Source of the DNA: Dugong dugon
Lineage: Eukaryota > Chordata > Mammalia > Sirenia > Dugongidae
Assembly: GCA_030035585.1 (NCBI GenBank)
Contig: CM057465.1
Span: 1,277,501 to 1,341,500, forward strand
Reading direction: 5' to 3'
DNA length: 64,000 nucleotides
Shown: positions 30,593-42,728 of the stretch, one piece after another
How positions within the stretch are numbered: the stretch's first letter is position 1
Layout of the letters: the number at the start of each line of letters is the position of its first letter
Made by a program: the position numbers and the translations under genes
The notes under the pieces: model-generated
Told to the model about the DNA's origin: nothing
The model's input: the letters and a program-made list of their open reading frames with translations, nothing else
Database searches by the model: none

Positions 30593-32380
30593 AAGCATCC
30601 CAGTGGATGGACAGTTAAGGAGGCAGAGTAGAAAGCTCCTTTTCCTCCTGTGGTTGGTAGGTCACACCAGCACTTACCTCTGGCTTCGCTGTCCCTAGTG
30701 CTCCCTTGAGAGCTGCTGGCCTTTCTAAATGCTGTCCTGGTGCCTGAAGGAGTGGCTCCCTGACACGCTGGCCCTGGCAAGTGGACAAGCTGGCTGCAAG
30801 TCCCACTACAGGGCTGGCCAGGACCTCCCACCGCGTCACACCTTCTGAAGCCCTGCCGGGCCCTCCTAACAGTTTCCTATGGGACTAGGAGAGCAGCTTT
30901 GCAAACATGGGGACTGGCTTATGAATCCCACTTTCGCTGCAGTTTTCTCTAGGAAATGATCTTGGAAAAGCGGCTCAGAGGGTACTGAGTGTGGCCTCTC
31001 GTGACCCCTGCTCCTCATGAGGGTGTGCATGGAGTGCTGAGGTGTGGCCATGGCAATCACCTGTCCAAGGAGGCAGCAGTAGGTCAAGGTTGCCAGAGTG
31101 AGTGAGAATAAGCCTCTTACAGCCCAACTGTGATGCTCTACAACCCACCAGAGAATCTCATGTCGTTACAGACACTGCGCTTGGCCAATGCATCACTGCA
31201 ACCAACCCCTGGGTTCCAGGACCATTTCCTACAAGTCCCCCAGTCAGCCTGCTATGATATCCTGTAGTCCTCTGCATGGCCATGTGGCAACCACGTAAGA
31301 GAGCGGTTTGTGAGCGCACGCAGTTGGTTATCTGTGGGCCTGGGTCGTCCTACCCCTTCTTTAGAAAAAACATTGATCTTTTTAAAGACACGGTTTTTAC
31401 TACGCAATGGAGAGAGACCTGTGGTATCGGCCTTCAGCCTCCATCCCCACTGTGACCTGGGTCTAGCCAGTGTCCCCGACCAGTGTCTGCCATTGAATTC
31501 TGGGTAGCTTGTGCAGGAGGCATCTTGGGGACCCTTAAAGTTCAGCATCTTCACTTCTCTGAGGGCCAGGGCCATGTAGAGTCTGCAGGCCGCATGGGGG
31601 TGGAGCTCCCTGCCCCCTCTTGTGGAGACCCCGCTGCCGACTGCTCCTCAGGTGGTGACTTCTCATCTCTTTTCTGGCTTGTCACCGAGCACCCCAGGAG
31701 GCTCCTTCCTGCTTTTATGACATCTTCATGGCACTTCACTCAGCTGTGCAGGTGTTCCTCAGAGCATTTCACAGATGTTGCTGTGTGGAGTGCAGGGGTG
31801 GTCCCTGATCCTGGGGGAGACAGAGACTGAACAAATGGTCCTGTCTGTGATGAGAGACGAGGAGGGTGCGCTGGCTGGAATGGGTGTGTTTGCCGGGGCA
31901 GCATCTCCAAGCGGACCTCACACTTCCTCGTGGACCCCACACTTCCTCGCGGGCACAGTGACAGAACAAGGAACCGAGAACCTAAGAGCCTCAGCCCCTT
32001 ACGCGCCCTGAGAGCCAAGGAAACCGATGGAGAAATATTGAATGCAATAAAATCTGGGGCAAGGACACATTATCATACAAATACGCATTTAATATCTGGT
32101 GAAGAGTCCCAGGAAGAACCATCTGCACTCTGAGCACCGTCCCAGTGATGGCAGCTGGGCCCTGGCATCCTCACCTCCGGGCCCCCCAACTGCCCTCTCT
32201 CCTCCAGCCCCAGTGGCTGCAGCCCTGGACTGGGACGGCTTACCATAGCCGGCACCTGTGCTTGTGTCCCTGAAAGAACACCCCAGAGTGGCTCCCCAGC
32301 GTCCTCCCTGGTGAGTGAGGATCAGCACGGAGCCGCCTGCACAGATAGATGATCACAAAAGGCACACAGGGAGATAGAGC
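30593..32380. other. Unique GC-richer DNA, no gene recognised
   Basis: Many short overlapping frames in all phases, none with a recognisable domain; the 115-codon frame at 31483-31830 is the longest. No splice-supported exon or CpG island can be argued from the sequence alone. No repeats recognised. Confidence 0.35.
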
Positions 32381-32632
32381 ACAGCTGGTGTGCATGTGAG
32401 TGTGGGAGCGTGTGTGAGTGTGAGCGTGTGTGAGCATGTGTGTGAGCGTGAGCATCTGAATCTGAGATTGTGTGACTGTGTATTTGAGTGAGAGTGTGTG
32501 TATGAGGCTGAGTGTGTGTGAGTGTGAGTGTGTGTCAGTGTGAATGTGAGAGTGTGTGAGTGTATGTGAGTGCTCGTGAATCTAACTGTACATGAGTGTG
32601 TGAATGTGAGTGCATGCGTGTGTGCGTGTATG

Positions 32633-32688
<56 letters not shown>

Positions 32689-32690
32689 GC
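32381..32690. repeat. (TGTGAG)n grading into (TG)n
   Basis: GTGTGAGTGTGAGCG-type variants from 32381 become pure TG from about 32636 to 32687. Confidence 0.95.
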
Positions 32691-33296
32691 TTGGTCATCT
32701 GGTCAACATTCCCCGAGGCACAGGTAAGTGCCTGCCTGGAACTCTTCCAGGTGCGGGGGTGGGGTGGTTAACAGACAGGACACCTGCACTCCTGGGGTGG
32801 CCCTTCCCCCTTGTAGGAGTAGCGAAGACAGGACTGAGCACACATGAGCTGAGGGAGCTCCCCTGAGGGACCCAGAGCCTGGAGCTGTTCCTCAGCCAGT
32901 GGAGGAAAAGGAGGGCGGCTGGGTGGGTTGCACTGTGGATGGGCATTCAGGGAAGGAGCTGAGGGCAGGGCCCTGGGGACACCTGGGGCAGGGAATCTTG
33001 AGCCCAGGGATAAGCAGGTAAGAAGGCCAAGGCAGGAGAGGGCATGGAGCACTGGGAGATACCCCCACCACCTGCCTGTGTGGCTGGATGGAGGACGAGA
33101 TGAGGAGATGCAGGTCAGGGGGAGGGTGGGAAACGCTGGGCAAGGGCTGGAGGCCAAGACGATGTGGCTGCCCTTTCCCAGGATGAGGGGAGGACCTCAA
33201 GGTGCAGCAGAGAAGGGACTTGTTCTGACTTACGTTTGGACCAAAGCCGAGGAGCGGAGGAGGAGCAGGGCCCTAAGAATGGGGCATCAGTAGGCA
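32691..33296. other. Unique DNA, no gene recognised
   Basis: Frames of 98-129 codons on opposite strands overlap each other (32570-32866 plus, 32768-33157 minus, 32928-33293 plus), as expected in GC-rich non-coding DNA. None is recognisable. Confidence 0.4.
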
Positions 33297-33865
33297 TTGT
33301 GGATTGAACTGTGTACCCCCTCCCCAAATACGAGTTGAAGCCCTAACTCCAATACCTGATGCTATGAACCTGTTTGAAAATAGGAGTTTTCGCTTGCTAT
33401 GTCAATGGGGTCACACCAGAGTAGTAGTAGCAGTTGTTGTTAGCCCCGACTCAGGGGGACCCCATGGACAACAGGATCAGATCATTGTGATCCATGGAGT
33501 TTTTACTGGCTGATTCTTGGGTGGCTGCGCTGAGGTGCATTGACCAGGAACCAACCTGATCTCTCACAGGGAAGGGGAGACTTCTACCACTGAACCACCA
33601 CTGCCTCCTAGTTGTGAGTCCTAAACTAATTCCTTCCGAGTGGTGTCTTACGGAGAACCCACACAGAAAGACAGGCGAAGAACTGTCTCAGCTACCAGAA
33701 GCTGAAAGAGACAAGGAAGGCCCTCCCCCAGAGCTGATACCCTGAATTTGGATTTCTGGCCCCTAGAACTGGGAGAAAGTACATTTCTGTTCTTTAAAAC
33801 CCCTCGCTGTGAGGCATTTTGTCACAGGGACACTAGGAGACTAAGACAGCCTGAAACAGGATTTA
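33297..33865 (+). mobile_element. MLT1-like LTR with nested SINE
   Basis: Begins 'ATTGTGGATTGAACTGTGTA' and ends with 'CTAGGAGACTAAGACA', the MLT1-type termini; the middle has 'CTACCAGAAGCTGAAAGAGA' and 'CATTTCTGTTCTTTAAAACC'. A tRNA-Gly-type SINE interrupts it at 33425-33608. Confidence 0.7.
33425..33608 (-). mobile_element. tRNA-Gly-headed SINE (type C), internally shortened
   Basis: Tail 'AGCCCCGACTCAGGGGGACC', middle 'GTGATCCATGGAGTTTTTAC', and tRNA head complement 'CTACCACTGAACCACCACTG'. The central ~120 bp present in other copies are missing. Confidence 0.75.
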
Positions 33866-34313
33866 CTGACCAGCACCTGGCTCTGGCCTGTGGAGAGGGA
33901 GTGGCTGTTTACAGATATTGTGTTTGTTCCTCATTACACGCTGAGGACCCCACCAAGGACCCCAGATTCTTCTTCTCCTCCTGAAAACCTTATCACGGGC
34001 CCTTCCCTTCCCCTGTCACCAGGCCTCACTGGCACCCCAAAGGCCTTTATTTCTGACCAGCTTTTTGGAGCTCCACCTGAGGTGAGTGGCGCCACTGCTC
34101 CAGCAGTTCTCAGAATTTAAGGTGACTGGATCCTTCACCCCAGAGCATGTGGGGGAGGGGAAGGCTGCTCTTGTCATGGGTGGGACAAAGGGATAAGCAG
34201 TATTGTCCTCAGCACACTCGGACAGACGCACCCGTCAGCAATGTATCCAATCCCCAAACAGAGTATTTTCTGGGAGAACTGCTAAGACTGTGCCCACAGA
34301 GGGCATTTGGTTT
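33866..34313. other. Unique DNA, no gene recognised
   Basis: No repeat or coding signal identified. Confidence 0.4.
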
Positions 34314-34610
34314 ACATTGTTGTTAGCTGCCGTGGAGTAGCCCCCACTCATGACAACCCCAAGAACAAGAAGATCGGACCACTGTGATCCACAGCATTTT
34401 CATTATTTGATTTTTGGACGTAGATCTCCAGGCCGTTCTTCCTAATTCATCTTAGTCTGAAAGCTCTGCTGAAACATGTTCAGCCTCAGAGCAGCACACA
34501 AGCCTCCACTGCAGACCGGTAGTGGTGCACATGAGGTGCATCGGCCGGAAATCAAACCAGGATCTCCGGTATGGAAGGTGAGAGTGCTATCACTGAACTA
34601 CCATTACCCC
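34314..34610 (-). mobile_element. tRNA-Gly-headed SINE (type C)
   Basis: Near full length: tail 'TGTTGTTAGCTGCCGTGGAG', middle 'CGTAGATCTCCAGGCCGTTC', 'CAAGCCTCCACTGCAGACCG', head complement 'GGTGAGAGTGCTATCACTGA'. Confidence 0.85.
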
Positions 34611-35228
34611 ATGTAGTTTACAGACCGTTGTTTCGGAGGATGATGAAATCATGTGCCCATTTAATCTCCAGGGAAGCACTAAAATCTTTTCCGGACAGCA
34701 GACAGTGGCACAGCCCCCATCTGGAGACATTGCACCCAGCATCATCTTTTTCTTGTGACGTTCTTGTCATGCCTAAAATGAAGTGCTATCATTCACTCAA
34801 ATAAACATTCAATAAATACAAAGTTTACTGGTTTTCTGAGTCTAAGATAAAATACTTAAGCCCTTTAAGCCTCAATCTTAGATTCTTAAGATGTCTAAAT
34901 ATTGCTTAAATTTGGGGCTGAATTTTCATTCTGTCGTATTTTATGTGTTTCAAAAACTGTGACTTTGTTTCATTATTTAATGAAGTTGTAAATGTCAAAA
35001 CCAATTTAGTGCCATGGAATGAAAGTTCTTCCTGCTTCTCCAGGCATCTGATTAAGAATTTATACTTCATTTAATTTTCTCTGGGTGGACTAGAAATAAA
35101 GCATTTCTCTGGTTTCTTGAACAAAACTGTAAAACTTATTTTCCCAGTAAGTTTTTTGATTGTTTGGGGAACTTTGGAGGGAGATTGGCAACTTTGTGGG
35201 ATATGGTGCATGACGCATTGAGTGAATG
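34611..35228. other. Unique AT-rich DNA, candidate conserved element
   Basis: Repeat-free from about 34770 to 35060, with AAATAAACATTCAATAAATA (34799-34818) and TTTCATTATTTAATGAAG (34968-34985), the latter containing a short palindrome. No gene. Confidence 0.3.
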
Positions 35229-35490
35229 GTGTAACAGTCACCTACTGCTGTGAACCTGCTGTATAACAAATGACCCCAACACCTCAGTGGCATTACATAG
35301 TAAGTGTTTCTTTCAGCTCATGGTGACTTTGACTGGGCTTGGTTGGAGGTTTTCTGGCCTAAACTATGCTCAGTCACCTGTCCGGGGTTGGCTAAGTGTT
35401 GACTGATATGGGCTGTCCCAGGCTGGGGTGACTAGAGTGACTTGGCTCCACTCCATGTGCCCCACCTCTTCTAGAAGCCAGCCCAGGTGT
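35229..35490 (-). mobile_element. Old LTR or DNA-transposon relic
   Basis: 'CTACTGCTGTGAACCTGCTG', 'AACAAATGACCCCAACACCT' and 'GCATTACATAGTAAGTGTTT' resemble the antisense start of an old mammalian MLT1-type LTR, but a different family is possible. Confidence 0.35.
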
Positions 35491-35695
35491 GTTCACAGGG
35501 GTACTTGGCAGTCAGGAATGCTGATGTGCAGTACTTGTGCAGGTAGGCAAGACCAATCATGATGTTCTTCTCCAGCAACTGGTCCCTCTTGGTGATGTAT
35601 CCAAAGGAAGGGTGTTGGATTCTTGGACAATATTGTATGATCCATATAGTTTCCACTGGCTAATTGACCACCAGTCAGAGCTGACAGCCACTGGT
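35491..35695 (-). mobile_element. Degraded RTE/SINE fragment
   Basis: 'ATCATGATGTTCTTCTCCAG' and 'GGTCCCTCTTGGTGATGTAT' match the RTE 3' region in reverse; 'GATCCATATAGTTTCCACTG' resembles the SINE/RTE middle. Heavily decayed. Confidence 0.45.
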
Positions 35696-36267
35696 CATAA
35701 TGACCACCAGTGAAATCTCAAAGGGCAATAGAACTTCCTCATTTGAAAGAAAAAAAGAGAGATGATAATTCGAAACTCGACAAAGCATCTAAAAAGAGGA
35801 GAGAAAAAGGGCACAAAAAAGTAGACTCGAAATAAAACAAATACAAAGGGAGAAATAAAACCAAGAATATTAATGTGGTCTTAATGTGAATAGAATGAAT
35901 TCTCCTTTAAATGACAGAGAATGAGAGATTGATTTAGAAAACAAAAGTCAGTTCTATAATTTATCAGTAACGATTAAAATTAAGTGCCATACAAAGGATG
36001 ACTATCAATAGATGACAATTTTAACTTCATGCATGGAGGAAAATAAGTTAAAAGCATTCAGGGAAGTAGGTCATTTTTATAATGACAGATTGCCCAATTT
36101 ATAAGAAATGTAATTGAATTGACATAAACTGCTATGCAATAAATAGTAAAAAACTAAATGTACAGAACAAAAACTACTAGAAAAATCAGAAAGAATATGA
36201 AAAATGCAACTATAATTGGAGATTCTAATGCATATTTTTTGGAAGTATGCAAATCTAGCAGAAAATA

Positions 36268-36431
36268 CGAGCCCTGGTAGCATAGTGGTTAAGAATTCAG
36301 CTGCTAACCAAAAGGTTGTCAATTTGAATTCACCAGTCTCTCCATGGAAACCCTATGGAGTAGTTCTATTCTGTCTTATAGGGTCACTATGAGTCAGAAT
36401 TGATCCGACAGCAACGAGTTTTCAACAGGTT
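36268..36431 (+). mobile_element. AfroSINE (type A), first of a tandem pair
   Basis: 'GAGCCCTGGTAGCATAGTGG' head, 'CTAACCAAAAGGTTGTCAAT' and tail 'CACTATGAGTCAGAATTGAT'. Preceded by the duplication AGCAGAAAATA (36257-36267) and followed by AGTAGAAAATA (36432-36442). Confidence 0.9.
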
Positions 36432-36442
36432 AGTAGAAAATA

Positions 36443-36565
36443 GGAGTCCTGGTGGTGCAGTGGTTAAGGTCGGCAGTTCCAATATACTAATAGCTCCTGG
36501 GAAACCCTATGGGGCAGTTCTCCTCTGTCCTATAGGGTCTAGGAATTGACTCAATGTCAATGGGT
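36443..36565 (+). mobile_element. AfroSINE (type A), second of a tandem pair
   Basis: 'GGAGTCCTGGTGGTGCAGTG' head; the middle of the tRNA-like region is shortened ('GGTTAAGGTCGGCAGTTCC'). Followed by a third copy of the duplication, AGTAGAAAATA (36566-36576). Confidence 0.9.
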
Positions 36566-36738
36566 AGTAGAAAATAACATAGAGGACATGAATACTAAAA
36601 AACATAACATGATTTACTTCAAATAGAAAAATAACATTTTTGTCATATGATTTTAATACTAAAAAGTAAATTACATCAAGAAAACTTTAAGAAATTAAAT
36701 ATATAGAAGATATTTTAGGTTGTAAACTCTGACTGATA

Positions 36739-38928
36739 CAGGACTACATCTGTGGAAAGAGACGATGGAAAAGCTCAATATCATCAGTCAGAACAAGGCC
36801 AGGGGCTGTCTGTGGAACAGATCATCAAATGCTCCTATGCAAGTTCAAATTGAAGCTGAAGAAAATTAAAACAAGTCCACGAGAGCCAAAGTATGAACTT
36901 GAGTATATCCCACCTGAATTTAGAGACCTTCTCAATAATAGATTTGATGCATTGAACACTAATGATTGAAGACCAGATGAGTTGTGGAATGACATCCGGG
37001 ACATCATAATGAAGAAAGCAAGAGGTCATTAAAAAGACAGGAAAGAAACAAAACACCAAAATGGATGCCAGAGGATACTCTGAAACTTGCTCTTGAACGT
37101 CAAGTAGCTAAAGTAAAAGGAACAAATGATGATGTAAAAGAACTGAACAGAAAATTTCAAAGGGTGGCTCAAGGAGACAAAGGAAAGTATCATAATGAAA
37201 TGTTCAAAGACTGGAGTTAGAAAACCAAAAGAGAAGAACACACTTGGCACTTCTCACGCTGAAATAACTGGACAAAAATTCAAGCCTCGAGTTGCAATAA
37301 TGAAGGATTTTATGGACAAAATACTGAACGACCCAGGAAACATCAAAAGAAGATGGAAGGAAGGAATATGCAGAGTACCAAAAACAATTGTCGACATTCA
37401 ATCATTTCAGGAGGTAGCATATAATTAAGAACCGATGGTATTAAAAGAAAAAGTCCAAGATGTACTGAAGACACTGGTGAAAAACAAGGCTCCAGGAATT
37501 GACAGAACACCAGTAGAGATGTTTCACCAAATGGATGCAGCACTGTAAGTACTCACTCGCCTATGCCAAGAAATTTGGAAGACAGTTACCTGCCAACCAA
37601 CTGGAAGAGATCCATATTTATGCCTATTCCAAAGAAAGTTAATCCAATCAAATGCAGAAATTGTCGAACAATATCATTAAAATCACAGGCAAGCAAAATT
37701 TTGCTGAAGATCATTCAAAAGTAGTTGGAGCAGTACATCAACAGGGAATTCCCAGAAATTCAAGCTGGGTTTAGAAGAGGACGTGGAATGAGGGATAATA
37801 TTGCTGCTGACAGATGGATCATGGCTGAAAGCAGAGAATACTAGAAAGATGTTGACCTATGTTTTATTGACTATTCAAAAGCATTTGACTGTGTAGAACA
37901 TAACAAATTATGGATAATATTACAAAGAATAGGAATTCCAGAACATTTAATTGTGCTCATGAGGAACCTATGCTTAGACCAAGAGGCAGTCAGAACAGAA
38001 CAAGGGGACACTGCGTGGTTTAAAGTCAGGAAAAGTGTGCATCAGGGTTGTATCCTTTCACCATACTTATTCAATCTTCATGTTGAGCAAATAACCCAAG
38101 AGGCTAGACTATGTGAAGAAGAAAGGGGCCTCAGGATTGGAGGAAGATTCATTAACAACCTGCATTATACAGATGATACAACCATGCTAGCTGAAAATGA
38201 AGAGGAACTGAAGCACTTACTGATGAAGATCAAAGACCACAGCCTTCAGTATAGATCACACCTCAATATACAGAAAACAAAACTCCTCACAACTGGGCCA
38301 ATAAGCAACATCATGATAAAAGAAGAAAAGATTGACGTTGTCAAGGATATCATTTTACTTGGATCCACAATCAACACCCATGGAAGCAGCAGTCAAGAAA
38401 TCAAAGACACATTGCATTGGGCAAATCTACTGCAAAAGACCTCCTTAAAATGTTAAAAAGCAAAGATGTCACTTTGAGGATTAAGGTGTGCCTGACCCAA
38501 GCCATGGTATTTTCAATTACCTTATAAAGCTGGACAATGAATAAGGAAGCCCCAAGAAGAACTGACACCTTTAAGTTATAGTGTTGGTGAAGAATATTGA
38601 CTATACTGTGGACTGCCAGAAGAACAAACAAATCTGTCTTGGAAGAAGTACAGCCAGAATGCTCCTTACAAGTGAGGATAGTCTCATGTGCTTCGGACAT
38701 GTTATCAGAAGGGACCAGTCTCTGGAGAAGGACATCATGCTTGGTAAAGTAGAAGGTCAGTGAAAAAGAGGAAGACCATCAAGGAGACGGATTGACACAG
38801 TGGCTGCAACAATGGGCTCAAGCATAACAATCATTGTGAGGATGGCACAGGACCAGGAAACATTTTGTTCTGTTGTCCATAGGGTCGCTAGAGTTGGAAC
38901 CTACTTGACGGCATTCAACAACAACAGT
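36739..38928 (+). mobile_element. RTE LINE, 2.2 kb, 5'-truncated, with 3' end
   Basis: Runs from the end of the endonuclease domain to the 3' tail 'GGGTCGCTAGAGTTGGAACC' and CAACAACAACAG. RT motif A reads 'FIDYSKAFDCVEHNKLW' (37862 on) and the catalytic box reads YTDD (about 38166-38177) in the 167-codon frame 37953-38456, so the two aspartates survive but the box and overall frame are altered. Stops and frameshifts elsewhere (37200-37950) make it inactive. Inserted in the L1. Confidence 0.95.
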
Positions 38929-39276
38929 AGGAAATGAAAATCAGAAAGGAATTAATTTAAAATAGGAATAGATTTACCAAGGGAGATATGGATTCAATTT
39001 TAAAAATCACTATTGGAACAAATGGGAAGTGATTCCATGTTCTTAGGTAGAAAGACTTAATAAACAGAACAGAATTTAAAAAAAAAAAAGTAAATTTTCC
39101 CAAAACTACTGCATAAATTCAGTGCAATTCCTGATGTAAAACCCCAACAGATTATTTTTTGGGTTGGACTGAATGATCTTCAAGTGGAAGAGTCAATGTC
39201 TGAGAATAGCCAAGAAATAATAAAATAATTAGTGGTTTGAGGAAAAATATTAAATAATCTGGTATCGAGGTATGTG

Positions 39277-39672
39277 GCCACCACTTGTCTGTCAGGTTGT
39301 CATACTTGGTGGCTTGCATGTAGCTGTGATGCTGGAAGCTACGCCATTGAGATTTCAAACACCATCAGGGCCACGCATGGTGGACAAGTTGCAATAGAGC
39401 TTCCAGACTAAGACAGACCAGGAAGGAAGTCCAGGTGATCTACTTCTGAAAATTAACCAATGAAAAGCCAGTGGGTCACAACAGAATATTTTCTGATATA
39501 GTGCTGGAAGATGAGCTCCCTAGGTTGGAAGGCACTCAAAATACACAGTTCCTGAAAAAACAGACTCGAGCATGCCAACAATTATGACACAGGACTGGGC
39601 AGCATTTCGTTCTGTTGTACATGGGGGTGGCCGTGAGTCAGAGCCTACTCAATGGCAACAACCATAACCACA
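39277..39672 (+). mobile_element. Internally deleted RTE (5' end joined to 3' tail)
   Basis: 5' part 'GATGCTGGAAGCTACGCCAT', 'CTTCCAGACTAAGACAGACC', 'TGATATAGTGCTGGAAGATG'; then directly 'CAGACTCGAGCATGCCAACA' and the tail 'GGCCGTGAGTCAGAGCCTAC'. The 2-3 kb coding region is absent. Confidence 0.85.
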
Positions 39673-40700
39673 GAAAGTATGCAGACATCCTACTGAAAAC
39701 AATTTGATAAGCTCATGGAAATAAATGGATAGGTCTGTGGAGGAGCAGAGAGCCCAGGAATGGATCCCAGTCCAGGTGGGGTCTGATGTAGAGCAAAGGC
39801 GGGTCATAAGCTCAATAAATGGTGCTGGCAGCTCTGACTATCCATCTGGAAGTGCCACACCCCTTTCTCAATTCATATGCAAGATAATGTCCTGAAAGAC
39901 AAAGACTTTCATATAAAAAGCAAGATAAGTGAAATGGGAGATCTGGACAATCTTGGAATGTCAAAGCCATCTTAACTAACAGCGAAAAACCCCAAACAAC
40001 AAAGCAAAACAAGACTGTTGGGCGATATTGTTTTTTTAATGTATGGGAAAGAGAGACCATAAAGAAAGTCATTGACGGTTGAAAGATTTTTGGGAAGAGT
40101 ATTTCCAATCCAGAAAATTAATATTTCAAACATGCAAGAGGTTGTTTGCAAATTGTCTACACATCAAATGATAAAACAAAAGAACAGACATAAACAGGGT
40201 GGATGCTGAAGAACAGAAAATTCACAGAAGAGCAAATGCAAACTTCCCAAGAAATGTGAAGAAATGTCCCACTCAGCAGCAGTCTTAGAAATGCAAATTC
40301 CAGTATCCTTGCCAAACCACTCTGAGCCCATCCAACACCAGAAGACTGTGCTGGACAGTCAGAGGGAGTGGGAGGAAACTGGAGAAAAAGTGAATTGTTG
40401 CAGACTTTAGTCAACAGTCAGCCAACTTTTATTAAAAGTTAAAATATACATATCCATTATGGTTCACAATTCAGAAAACGGACATATCCTTTGAACCAGC
40501 AGTCCCACTCCCGGATATGTTTTCCCTAGAAACGAAAGTTGTTCTTAACAGCATAATTTCCAAGATAATGCAAATCTCAGGATGATCATTTGTGAAGACA
40601 GTACATTCCACTTTCTGTGTAAGAAATGTACGATGCTAATGTATGTAGCCTGGCGTGAACACCTATAAATAAGTAAATATACAAACATGCATATCTAACC

Positions 40701-41213
40701 CTTTGTAAACCAATAGTCTTAGATTAGCCTGGGCTGGAGGCAGGCAGTGATACTGTTCTGGCCCATCTATCTTCATTTCACCCCCATGGATTCTTCTAGA
40801 AAAAGCTGGCAGGAGAGCTGAGTTACTTCTAAACCACTGTGAAGAAAGATCAGTTAAACCACACACAAGTGGTACGTTTGCAATTTCCCAGCTCAACAGA
40901 AGGGGAAACATTTATAGAGCCTTCTGTTAACACTATGAATTTAAACAACTATTAATTGGAAGTGGAGTTTGCGTTGGAGATTGGCTGATAATCCATCTCC
41001 CCAGATGTCAGGACCTGGGAAGGAGTGTCGGAGCCGGTGTAGAGACGCCAAGGCAGTGGCCTCGAGAGCGTTTGCTTCCAGTGCGTGAAAGAACTCTGAA
41101 AGGGCACTCTCCGCTTGTTCTCTGCAGAGTGAACACCTCTCCCATCTCTCCCTTCTCCCCATGACGGGAGGATCCAGGTCCTTCATGCCACGCAAGGAAG
41201 AAAACAAAAGGCG
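40701..41213. other. Unique DNA, no gene recognised
   Basis: Minus-strand frames at 40663-40911 and 40941-41207 have no recognisable domain. Confidence 0.4.
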
Positions 41214-41227
41214 TTGGGCAGGGACTT

Positions 41228-41424
41228 AAGTGGCTCAGTGGTTAAAGTGCATGGCTGCTAACCAAAAGGTCGATGGTTAGAACCCACCAGCCACTCCGTG
41301 GGAGAAAGATGTGGCAGTCTGCTTCTATAAAGATTTACAGCTTTGGAAACCCAATGAGGCAGTTCTACTCTGTCCTATAGGGTTGCTATGAGTTGGCAGT
41401 GGATTTGTTTTTTTTTTTTTGGTT
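41228..41424 (+). mobile_element. AfroSINE (type A, long form) with perfect TSD
   Basis: Starts at 'AAGTGGCTCAGTGGTTAAAG' and includes an extra segment 'GAGAAAGATGTGGCAGTCTG' not present in the short form. Flanked by perfect 14-bp copies TTGGGCAGGGACTT (41214-41227 and 41425-41438). Confidence 0.95.
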
Positions 41425-41479
41425 TTGGGCAGGGACTTGTCTTCACCTCAGATTATCTGAGGGTCTTTGCCTTTCCAGG

Positions 41480-41699
41480 AGTCCCTGGGTGGTGCACACA
41501 GTTAACGTGCTCAGTGGCTAACTGAAAGGTTGGAGGTTTGAGTCCACCCAGAGGTGCCTTGGAAGAAAGGCCTGGAGGTCTACTTCAGTAAAATCAGCTG
41601 TTGAAAATCCTGGGGAGCACAGCTGCACTCTGACACATGTGGGGTTGTCAGGAGTTGGAGCCGACTCAACGGCAACTGTTGGTTTGTTTTTTGTTTTAA
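41480..41699 (+). mobile_element. tRNA-derived SINE (type B) with perfect TSD
   Basis: Head 'AGTCCCTGGGTGGTGCACAC', B-box 'GGTTTGAGTCCACCCAGAGG', tail 'GAGTTGGAGCCGACTCAACG' and TTGTTTTTTGTTTTA. The duplication CCTTTCCAGG is at 41470-41479 and 41700-41709. Confidence 0.95.
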
Positions 41700-41709
41700 C
41701 CTTTCCAGG

Positions 41710-42427
41710 GGCACCTGGCCCACAGTGACCTCATCCCCGTGTGACTCTCAGCAGCAAATACTCATGACCTGCTGGGCCACAATGTGGCTGTGTGCTGCCT
41801 GTCTGCTGCCCTGAGTGGTTCCGATGAGTGAGCGTGGTCAGTGCTGGACCGCTTGGGTCCATCCTGTGAACTGACGCTTTCCAGATAAGCTGGGGGGCCT
41901 CCGGTGGGGTGACTAAAGGGGTGCCTGAGACCCCATGTGCTGCAAGTGCTCCCCCTGCCCCGACACAGTCCCTCTCCTGTATTCTCCTCCCCAGAAGAGC
42001 TTCATTTACTGAAGGAATTGTTTTCAGCTCACTGCATCCTCATCCTTGTTTCTCAATGGGTGCCATCTGTCTCCACCACACCCGGGTCTGCTCTTCCCAG
42101 GACACTGAGGCTCCTTTCATGTCCTCACCCTGCTGCCCATCTCCTCCTACTCAGAGCCACAGGATGCCCACTGATTCGGGTTCCTGGGCCTGGGACCCCA
42201 TTTGGGGTGAAGTCCAGGGAGCTGTGTTAGGGTGCCATCTTGGTGGCTCTGATGTACATGGCATTGGGACCACCAGTGGGTAAAACTGAGATCATCAAAT
42301 AACCACACACATAACTAGAATGTGATGTGACCCATGCAGGCGTCCTCCTGCATGGCATGGAGGGCACCTTTTACAATCAGCCTTATGTTATTAATTTTAT
42401 TAGTAATAGCGCTAACAGTATTTTTCT
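41710..42427. other. Unique DNA, no gene recognised
   Basis: Two overlapping plus frames (41909-42283, 41937-42230) without recognisable domains. No repeats identified. Confidence 0.4.
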
Positions 42428-42439
42428 ATCCTTTCAGTC

Positions 42440-42662
42440 CTGTACGATCAGTTCCTGGAGAAGGACATCATGCTTGGTAAAGTAGAGGATCAGTGAAAAA
42501 GAGGAAGACCCTCAAAGAGATGGATTGACACAGTGGCTGCAACAATGGGCTCACGTATAACAATGATTGTGAGGACGGCACAGGACCAGGCATTGTTTTG
42601 TTCTGTTGTACATAGGGTCGCTATGAGTCGGAACTGACTCGATGGCACCTAACAACAACAGC
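42440..42662 (+). mobile_element. RTE LINE 3' end with TSD
   Basis: Last ~220 bp of the RTE: 'GGAGAAGGACATCATGCTTG', 'TTGTTCTGTTGTACATAGGG', 'GAGTCGGAACTGACTCGATG', CAACAACA. ATCCTTTCAGTC (42428-42439) and ATCCTTTCCAGTC (42663-42675) form a near-perfect target duplication. One of the least diverged tails in the window. Confidence 0.95.
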
Positions 42663-42728
42663 ATCCTTTCCAGTCATCTCAGGGAGTCAAGACTAGCAAA
42701 GACTTTATACCTGCCTCATATGCTTAAA

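Larger units (their letters stand above)
35696..40700 (+). mobile_element. Large plus-strand L1 relic hosting nested insertions
   Basis: L1 ORF2-like sequence in four pieces: 35696-36267 ('AACTTCATGCATGGAGGAAA'), 36577-36738, 38929-39276 ('GAATAGCCAAGAAATAATAA') and 39673-40700 ('AATAAATGGTGCTGGCAGCT', 'TTTGAACCAGCAGTCCCACT'). The order endonuclease, RT, C-terminal part, 3' region is kept, so this was one element. It is interrupted by two SINEs, a long RTE and a deleted RTE. All frames are destroyed. Confidence 0.7.
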
